From Nilaparvata lugens (taxonomy: Eukaryota > Arthropoda > Insecta > Hemiptera > Delphacidae), in NCBI RefSeq assembly GCF_014356525.2, contig NC_052505.1:48157770-48221769 (forward strand): a stretch of 64,000 bases of DNA, written 5' to 3'. Made by a program: the position numbers and the translations under genes. Positions 56,479 through 64,000 of the stretch are shown piece after piece (positions within the stretch are counted from its first letter, which is position 1; each line of letters opens with the position of its first letter). The notes under the pieces are model-generated. The model was not told the DNA's origin. It worked only from the letters and a program-made list of their open reading frames with translations, and made no database searches.

Positions 56479-56855
56479 TAGTTCATAGCAATCAAGGTCA
56501 TGCAGTGTTTTAGCTTTGCAAAATTCAAAAAATTAACTCGCCTCTTGATGTCAATTTCATTCAATGAATTGATTCTATTGCAAAAAAAATATAAATTTTC
56601 AACAGGATTCCAAGGCGATGATGTTGATCTAGCGTTAACAAAAACAGAAAATGTACATTTTCCAATTTTATCTGAGATTTTCGAATTATTGGACATACTA
56701 GATACAGGTCATCTCATTATTGTAGTGCAAATGATTTCTCAACTATTGTTACAATTCCGATGAACTTTGGAATGCTTGTATGACATTGCAGATAAAAAAT
56801 GTAAAAGATCAATTAGATCATTGACCTCTCTCTGTTAAGACATCAATAGAGCTGA

Positions 56856-57893
56856 TACCCAGTGATATAGGTCTGAGGATATCTATAGCCATTTTGGAAT
56901 GCTTGTTCATACTAAATTTACTATAGTATTCTCGGAGAAACACTTTAAAAATAACGCCTGCGGTTTGTACAGCACATAGAAAATTTCAATATAAATTGTG
57001 AAATTTTCTAACTGTCGGGTGGAAAGCAAACAATTGTATTAATTTGCAATCACTTTATAATTTTACAGTATAAAGATGTAACAGATTCACTCAGTATAAA
57101 GATGTAACAGATTCACTTTAAATTGGACAGTAGAGAATTTTTCCCTCAAAGGGACATTATTTTTTCCCTCATCTAGCATTCACTTTAATTTGACAGTATA
57201 GCATTAGATGTAGAAATATGATTCACTTTAATCTGTCAGTATAAAGATGTAGAAATAGGATTCACTTTAATTTGCCAGTAGAGAATTTTTCCCTCAAAGG
57301 GAATTATACAGATTCACTCAGTATAAAGATGTAGAAATATGGATTCACTTTAATTTGACAGTATAGCATTAGATGTAAAATGGATTCACTTTAATTTGAC
57401 AGTATAGCATTAGATGTAGAAATAGGATTCACTTTAATTGACAGTAGAGAATTTTTCCCTCATTTAGCATTCACTTTAATCTGTCAGTATAGCATTAGGG
57501 ATTCACTTTAATCTGTCACTATAGAGAGAGGGAATTTTTCCTCCAAAAAGGGAAAATTTTTTTCCCTCACTGAGAGAGAGGAGAGATATATCTCTCTCTC
57601 TTTTCACCCCCTCGTCCTCCACTGGGAGAGGGGAGATAAGATAAGGAGAGGGAGAGGGAGAGGGAGAAGGAGAGGAGAGGGAGAGGAGAGGGAGAGGGAG
57701 AAGGAGAGGGAGAAGGGAGGGAGAGGGAGAAGGAGGGGAGAAGGAGAGGAGAGGGGGAGGAGAGGGGGAGTTTGCGCAGCGCAAACTGAGAGGGGAGTGG
57801 GAAGGGGGAGGGGGAGGGGGATTTGCGCAAAAATTTTTCTATTTTCTCGTAATTGCGCAAAAATTCTTCGCAGTAATCCAGTATTAGGCTACT
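56856..57893 (-). repeat. Polinton right terminal inverted repeat, expanded
   Basis: From the inside out it contains agtgatataggtctgagga, aacgcctgcggtttgtacag, ctgtcgggtggaaagcaaac, the purine tract gagagggaga (57640-57770) and the outer end ...ccagtattaggctact. Each is the complement of a left-repeat string. It is about 390 bp longer than the left repeat, mainly because of the tandem array at 57045-57520. Confidence 0.88.
57045..57525. repeat. Minisatellite inside the Polinton right TIR
   Basis: The motif gattcactttaatttgacag + tatagcattagatgtagaaat is repeated about eight to ten times with variants (tctgtcagtataaagatgt; agtagagaatttttccctca). Only one unit-like string (ctgtcagattaaagtgaatc) is present in the left TIR, so the array expanded after insertion or during transposition. 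Confidence 0.85.
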
Positions 57894-57898
57894 CAAGG

Positions 57899-59179
57899 GA
57901 TTTTAAGCCTTCAGAATGGGGGATGAAGTGTAGAGGGAGCTACATCAATGTAACAAGAAGGAGTGTGGTCAGTGGAAGGGTTGTGTTTCTTAGGATATCT
58001 ATTAAGTGGAAGGAGTCTCGATATGGAGGGTAAGGAGGCAACAATGGGTGGAGGTGGAAATCAACAAGGGCAGAGATTCGTTCAGTTGGGCTATTTATGC
58101 TTGAAACAATGGGGCGACCAGGACTGCCTTCTTTATGAATTTTGGAAGAGGATGAAAGTGTGGTGTGTTGGGAGAGTCTGGTGAAAGGATGTAGATGTCT
58201 GAGTCCAAGAGGCCTTCAGATGGACCGTATTGCATCATAAATTTGAAGACTTTCTCTTGGATTTGTGGAGTAGGGTCAGAAGGCAGGAGTTGATACTGTT
58301 AAGGGTGGTGAGTTGCGGTGGCTTCATTGATGTAATCTGTGGTGTTCAGTAAGACTACAGTTGAGCTTTTGTCAGCTTTGGTGATGAAAATACTGGGGTC
58401 AGAGCGAAGTTCTTTGATGGATTTGAACTGTTCTTTGATTTGGGTGTGAGGTTGGGGGTTGGAGTGAGGGATTCAATGAATTTTTTAGAACTGACTTTTT
58501 TCAGGATTAAATTATATAATTGCAGAAGATTTCAACAGGATGGTTGGCTGAGGAGAGACTTGGGTTCACGATTGGATTTTGGGGCAAACTTTTTGATGAT
58601 TTGGTCAGAAGTAGTCGAGGGGGGAGAGCAAGAAGGGTCAGAAGTGTTGTTGCCACTGAAGTATACTTGCCATCTGAGATATCTAGTGAAGTGAAATGTA
58701 TCAGAGAGAAGGTTTATGGCATTAAGTTTGGGAGTTGGGGCAAAAGAGATACCCTTGTTGAGTACTGATTGATCTGTAGGTGAAAGGTTTCTTGAGGATA
58801 GGTTGAGGATAGTGGGATTTTCAACGTTTTCTTGATGGATTGAAGGAGATGTAGATTGTTGGGGCAAACGTTTGGGTAAGGAGGGTGGAATATGGCAGGG
58901 TGGTGGTAGGTTCAAGAGTGATGCAAGGCTGGGTTTGTCACTGATGATGGGGGGGGGGTTGGTAATGTTGGTATGATGCATTTGAAGAGGCAGGTTATTT
59001 TGGAAGTGGGATTTGTACAGGGAAGAAAGTTTTTCAAGGTGAGAGTTTCTGTTTTTCTCTAGAGCACAATCTGATTTTTTGAGAATTTCATCACAAATAT
59101 TGGATAGGGAACGATCATTGTGAAGATTAATCAGTTTGACAAAAGACATAAGTTGACCAAGATGGGAGTTGACAGTGTA
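57899..59179 (-). pseudogene. PLE-2, middle segment: N-terminal region and start of RT
   Basis: On the minus strand this continues PLE-2 from the Polinton right flank. The frame 59149-58532 has MSFVKLINLHNDRSLSNICD, a Pro/Ser-rich variable stretch, then LSSRNLSPTDQSVLNKGISF and INLLSDTFHFTRYLRWQVYF, the conserved PLE N-terminal domain. Further on, IKELRSDPSIFITKADKSST (about 58400) is RT motif 1, and HSEGLKSL at 57900 lies just after motif A. Stops and frameshifts occur between 58531 and 57900. The break at 57899 matches the break at 45535 within the RT, with CAAGG duplicated. Confidence 0.88.
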
Positions 59180-61539
59180 ACGTTATTTTCTCTATAACGT
59201 GTGCCCTGCTTGGGCTTGGCTGCAGTCGGTAGAGCAAAGATTTGGATAAAGTATAATGCTGTTTGTGATTCCTGAAAGAATGATAGTACCAATTTCTTAC
59301 CAGCTCTCTCAGGAGCTCAAACAGTTCTCTGCTTCTGCTGGCTGCAAACGTCGGCCGCTTTAAAAGTTCACAGTTCTTGTGACTGATTTGTTGTACGGTA
59401 CTCCACAAATATAGATGCAGTAGAGATAGATAAGGGCTCTGATTATCGTACTAGATGATGCAGTACCGCCACTAATGCCAGCCTCCATCATTCACCAAAG
59501 TGGTCAGCAATGAAAAATGATACCAGGCGGAATCAAAGGCGACACTCTATCAGAATACCTTATAAATTCTATTGATTTATGTTGCTGCAACTTAATACTA
59601 TGACCTTTGAGATTCTTCAAATCAGATGTGTTGGTACTGGATAATTTATATAAATCTCAGGAACATATTATCTCCAAAGATTTGATAATCAATGCTGTAT
59701 ATCACTGATTTATTCAACTTATTCGGTGAAGAATATAGTTGGTTGGTAATCTTAATAATATTTCAATACTGGTAACAAAATAGACTATAACAAGATTGGT
59801 CATGCATGGAGATAGGATAATTAAAAAAAGGGTAGACCATTCAAATAAAGACACAAATATAATTACATAAAATATCAACGATCAAATAAAATATAGAGCA
59901 ACAAGTATAAAAATAACAAAAGAACAAATATATTCTGAAAAATATCACAGATAGCTCACTAATGTTTGACTTTGCTTTTAGCATGAATTATTACCATGTG
60001 CTTCTTTAATCAGCAATCATATGCTTTTAAATTATACAGCTCAGTTATTGACTTGCTGTTGCTTGTCGAATAAAATTTATAAATCTTCTTCCCAAATTAA
60101 TATAAATAATTAAATATAAATTATAAACTATTTCAAGGCTAGGGTTAGACCCCTGGTGGAAATCAGATAAATCAATTTATCTTATGAACATGAGCTTCAT
60201 TAACATCTTAATAATTTACTGATAAAAAGAATGGTTAAGTGAGCATATAATATAATATCAAAAATTAATAAATATTTCATCTGTGCATACTTAAACATGT
60301 AATAACATGATCTTAATAAAATTCCCTTTATGTTTAATGACTTGCGCAAGTTTGATATTAATTTCAATATTTAAATAACCTTTCGTCGAGCTAGCTTTAT
60401 TTAATTGTAATTTATTCAAAGCACTGAGGGCCCCCTTGATAAATTTTCAATTAAACTCATGTGACGATTTTCACAAATTATGATGATGATCCCGGATTCT
60501 TTCAATGTCCTAGGCCTTTCCGGTGTCATCTTCTCCAATGGGGATATTTAAATTAAGTGACTCATGTCTTACTATGACCTCACTGAGTCTTATGAAATTA
60601 ATTTTTAAATTCAAACTTAGATTTTTTAAAAACGTACAAATATTTAAAAAGGGATATTGTGCTCTATAAATTGGTGGCTCTTCCCGGTGACCTCTGGCAA
60701 GTGGGCTTTGATCTACCCCTATTCTTTCCACGACCATACTTCCGTATTTTTGAATTTGCATATCATTTAAATATTCAATTCTGATTGGAGCTGGTGCTAG
60801 CCTCACTACTAAGCAATAACATGATTCAATATAGACCGTGCTAATCTGCTAGGTTATCACATAAAGAGCAAATATTATAATTTTTAAATAGTTATTTTTT
60901 ATCTGTTATATAAACTGGGTACTGTCTAGTTTACAAATTCTTATCATTTATATGATAAAGTATATTTTTGAATTAACTCCCTTTTACCGCCGGTCAGTTA
61001 CTGTATTTTGATTGGCTTATTCTAAAATTACAAATGTATTCATGTGCCGAGTAGGATATACCACACTTCCTTAATATTTTTATTTATTTTACACATTTTG
61101 TGCATGCTTATATGACATAATAAATATTTTTGTATTTTTTAAAATGTTTTTCCTTTTACATTAACATGCCATGCTTGTTACCAACCCTCTGATCACATCT
61201 TAAGCAAATGCTATTTGTATGCAACTAAATTTGCCACTGGTGTCTGGCTAATTCTCAATTTATACGGCTTGACCGATTATTTAGGTTGCCGACCAGTAAG
61301 TATCATAGAACCTAACCTCAAAAATTTTATTACTTCATAATTATTTAATAAATAGCAATAATATTCTCCTTTCCATTTGGCTGTTCAAAACTGTAGCCTG
61401 GATACCCGCTATTATCTAATCTCGAGTTTGTTGACATCGCACCCAGCGATAGCAATACAGCTGTTTGTTTGAGACCTATAAAATATTTTCATTTAGTGAT
61501 TTTGATAGCTATTCAAAATTATAATCTTACAACAGATAG
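59180..61539. mobile_element. Unclassified 2.36-kb insertion in PLE-2 (AGTGTA target duplication)
   Basis: The PLE-2 coding sequence is interrupted between AGTGTA at 59174-59179 and AGTGTA at 61540-61545. Leaving out the insert and one AGTGTA brings the PLE frame back into register, which supports a 6-bp target duplication. The insert starts acgttattttctctataacg and ends cttacaacagatag. It has no TG...CA ends and no obvious inverted repeats. It holds two minus frames, 59408-59127 (which runs over the edge) and 60806-60510 (MRLAPAPIRIEYLNDMQIQK), neither recognised. The rest is AT-rich. Confidence 0.75.
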
Positions 61540-62505
61540 AGTGTACTGTTCATGAACAATATCAAGAAACTGCAGTGAAATCTGATGTTGGAATTGGAAC
61601 AAAGGTGGGTGGAATTGGGGAGAAAGACCAGATAAACCATTTGGAGGTATTTGAAGAAGTTTGCAGGTGGAGAGGAATTCAACATGACTAATGTATTTGG
61701 AGAGTTTTTTGGAATGAAAATGAATTTGTTGGAACCAGTAATTGCAAGCAAAGTTAGGATGAAATTGTAGCATTATGTTTAACATTGATGGAAATGAGAG
61801 AAGGGATATTCAGTACTATGTAAAGTGGAAGCAAGGAAGTAAGATAGTTGATTGGGTCAGTTGAGAAGATTGGGTCAGTTGTGTTAGTTGGGTCAGATTG
61901 TGATCAACAATCACAAAGCAAAGCAAGATATAATTGGTAGAGAGAGCCAATTTACTATTAGGATAGAAGTTGATGAGTGGAGAATATCAAGATAAAGATT
62001 ATTATTCATAAATAATTAACTATTACAAAAAACAAGGAAGTAATCAATGTTAGGTTATAAGAATTGGAATTAAAAATAGGATAACAGACAGCATGGTCAG
62101 TCAATAATATTGGGCTATAGGCTATTGCTAATATATTATCAATTGAGTTATTTCAACACAGGGGAGTACCAGCTAATAAATGTAAAGTTAGGAATTAGAA
62201 ATTAACAAAAAGTTATAACATATTCTAGTTATCCAATGAAGTATGAGATTATATTGAGATATGGCGTAAGTTAGATTATAGGTTAAGTTGTATAATATTA
62301 AGTACGAAAAAATTATTGGGACTATGTGAATTGGGATTTTTAAAGGAGTTCATAGAGTATTTATCATTATAAGAGAAAGGTACAAAACAGAAGAGAAAGG
62401 GCTTGGAAATGGACAGTTGGTAGTAGGAAGTTTACACATGAATGAAGAGGAAAATCACTAGATCACTTGTAGCACATAACAGAAGACACCTTAACGTTTG
62501 TAATA
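61540..62505 (-). pseudogene. PLE-2, 5' segment
   Basis: The minus-strand frame 61785-61540 reads MLQFHPNFACNYWFQQIHFH, SKKLSKYISHVEFLSTCKLL, QIPPNGLSGLSPQFHPPLFQ and continues through the target duplication into the segment at 59179. A FLxxCxxxxxIPxGL motif is the usual start of this PLE protein. Upstream (61790-62505) is the non-coding 5' part; I see no gene there. At 62506 sequence from PLE 3' units in the opposite orientation begins. Confidence 0.8.
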
Positions 62506-62510
62506 TAAAT

Positions 62511-63435
62511 CAAAAAAGGAGACACAAGACATAAATAGATTGAAAACACTTAAAAACCTACACTTAAAAACCACTTAAAACTACACCCACCAAATCCATC
62601 AATCCAGTAATTGCATCTCCGAAAATTGCATCTACCTCCTTTCCTGCAACTTCTGTCCTGCCTTCTACATAGGTGAAACCACCACTGCCCTAAACCTCCG
62701 GATCAACAATCACAGGGCTTCCTTTAAAAATAATACTTCCCTACCCATCCCTACCCATGGCTCTGAGCACAACAAAAACTTTGACCAATGCTTCAAAGTC
62801 AAAGTCCTTGCCACCCTCCCTCCCACAGCCCCCTCCATAGATGTCAAGACGAAAGAATTGGCTTTTATTTGGGTGCTTGGAGCTGCTTCCAGTCCTGGTC
62901 TCAACAGACAGCAATAGTACCATAGCTACCAACTTTTAAATTAAATTGAAATAAATTTCATCATATCATAATAAATTTCACAGCTATCAATTATATATTA
63001 AATGTTCAATGAAAAATGAAAAATAAATTTCATTCAAGTTCAATTCTACAATTCCTTTCTCCAATTTTAGTCCAATTCTTTTTTGATTTCTAATTTTAAA
63101 TCTCCTCTTTTCTATCAATTCATAAGCTACACCTTTCCTTATTCATAATCGACTCAAATCTTAAATATCCCGTTTGTAACCGCCCCCTAAATACACCATA
63201 ATGTCCCCTGAATCTGTACCCTTTTTCTCTCCATCCATCTGCACCGCGTAATCTGTGGTCTCTGCTGCTACAATTGACTCTTAATGCGTACTCTGTGGTC
63301 ACACGACCGTTGGATTCAAAACTGCAGTCTGCTCGGTTGAGGAAGGAAACTCAGTTTCCGAAAATTTCCCCCATTTCTAATGTAAGTTTTTAAATGTTTT
63401 CAATCTAGTTATGTCTTGTGTCTCCTAATATATAT
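62511..63435 (+). mobile_element. PLE 3'-terminal unit, copy 1 of a 924-bp tandem pair
   Basis: This plus-strand copy carries the end of the GIY-YIG region (for example FPATSVLPST and KNWLLFGCLELL in shifted frames) and the 3' UTR of the PLE-2 family. It starts with ggagacacaagacataaata + gattgaaaacactt and ends with the inverted string (ttttcaatctagttatgtct + tgtgtctcc). The next copy starts 924 bp later. It is a 5'-truncated insertion with an inverted scrap at its 5' end. Minus-strand ORFs here are antisense shadows. Confidence 0.85.
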
Positions 63436-63442
63436 TAAAACA

Positions 63443-64000
63443 GGAGACACAAGACATAAATAGATTGAAAACACTTAAAACCTTCACTTAAAAACCACTT
63501 AAAACTACACCCACCAAATCCATCAATCCAGTAATTGCATCTCCGAAAATTGCATCTACCTCCTTTCCTGCAACTTCTGTCCTGCCTTCTACATAGGTGA
63601 AACCACCACTGCCCTAAACCTCCGGATCAACAATCACAGGGCTTCCTTTAAAAATAATACTTCCCTACCCATCCCTACCCATGGCTCTGAGCACAACAAA
63701 AACTTTGACCAATGCTTCAAAGTCAAAGTCCTTGCCACCCTCCCTCCCACAGCCCCCTCCATAGATGTCAAGACGAAAGAATTGGCTTTTATTTGGGTGC
63801 TTGGAGCTGCTTCCAGTCCTGGTCTCAACAGACAGCAATAGTACCATAGCTACCAACTTTTAAATTAAATTGAAATAAATTTCATCATATCATAATAAAT
63901 TTCACAGCTATCAATTATATATTAAATGTTCAATGAAAAATGAAAAATAAATTTCATTCAAGTTCAATTCTACAATTCCTTTCTCCAATTTTAGTCCAAT
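63443..64000 (+). mobile_element. PLE 3'-terminal unit, copy 2 (runs off the window)
   Basis: It is nearly identical to 62511-63070 at an offset of 924-925 bp. The junction between copies is a near-perfect palindrome: cttgtgtctcctaatatata + ttaaaacaggagacacaag at 63415-63456. It is cut by the window edge. Confidence 0.85.

Larger units (their letters stand above)
45536..57893. mobile_element. Maverick/Polinton giant transposon, 12.36 kb, decayed
   Basis: The element begins AGTAGCCTAATACTGG and ends with the complement (ccagtattaggctact). It is flanked by CAAGG (45531-45535 and 57894-57898), or by the 6-bp TCAAGG if one base of overlap is allowed. Six-bp duplications and AG...CT ends are typical of Polintons. 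Minus-strand genes from PolB toward the left end: polymerase B, integrase, packaging ATPase, DUF8207-like, coiled-coil. Plus-strand genes: a small structural-type protein, major capsid protein and a Polinton-specific ORF. All are broken by frameshifts. The adenovirus-type protease was not identified. It inserted into the PLE-2 reverse transcriptase. Confidence 0.92.

Noticed and set aside
62710..62932. Minus-strand ORFs at 62710-62932, 63120-63302 and 63634-63856, and plus-strand ORFs at 43870-44475
   Set aside because: They are antisense to PLE GIY-YIG and 3' UTR sequence and repeat with the element copies.

Overview
The window is eukaryotic and looks like an insect genome, most likely a hemipteran such as a planthopper. 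That is an inference from its AT-rich, intron-bearing, transposon-choked character and from the kinds of repeats present. No bacterial genes, operons or CRISPR arrays were seen. The only host gene I can support is part of a heparan N-sulfatase (N-sulfoglucosamine sulfohydrolase, SGSH-like) on the + strand. Its exons lie at 2412-2650 (with a near-identical second copy at 7198-7436), 9547-9666 and 22619-22798, with a doubtful fourth piece at 22880-22912. The upstream exons lie outside the window and the C-terminal exons are not found.

Almost everything else is mobile DNA, much of it nested. From 1 to 10.4 kb there is a Penelope-like element (PLE) remnant, a duplicated block carrying the SGSH exon, LINE fragments, a tRNA-derived SINE head and a PIF/Harbinger-like element. 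From 10.4 to 15.1 kb there is an almost intact two-ORF LINE in the SGSH intron, whose ORF2 is separated from ORF1 by a single in-frame TAG. From 15.1 to 23.5 kb there is a Gypsy integrase fragment and several inverted-repeat elements, including two hAT-like MITEs in tandem that share three copies of one 8-bp target site. From 24.7 to 27.2 kb there is a decayed BEL/Pao retrotransposon. From 27.9 to 30.7 kb there is a foldback element containing a head-to-head pair of PLE fragments.

From 30.8 to 43.7 kb a LINE copy has been entered by an RTE-like LINE on the - strand, itself split by 3.9 kb of repeats. Next to it is a 2.9-kb DD82E (Sailor-type) IS630-Tc1-mariner transposon. From 43.7 to 62.5 kb a second PLE on the - strand is split twice: by a 12.36-kb Maverick/Polinton (45536-57893) that interrupts its reverse transcriptase, and by an unclassified 2.36-kb insertion flanked by AGTGTA. 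The Polinton keeps long inverted terminal repeats and recognisable but frameshifted relics of protein-primed DNA polymerase B, integrase, packaging ATPase, major capsid protein and several Polinton-specific genes. From 62.5 kb to the end are two direct copies of a PLE 3' terminal unit with period 924 bp.

Functionally the window is a gene being stretched and possibly broken by transposons, with a stratigraphy that can be read from nested target-site duplications. Most mobile genes carry stops or frameshifts. The LINE at 10.5-14.7 kb is the best candidate for recent activity.
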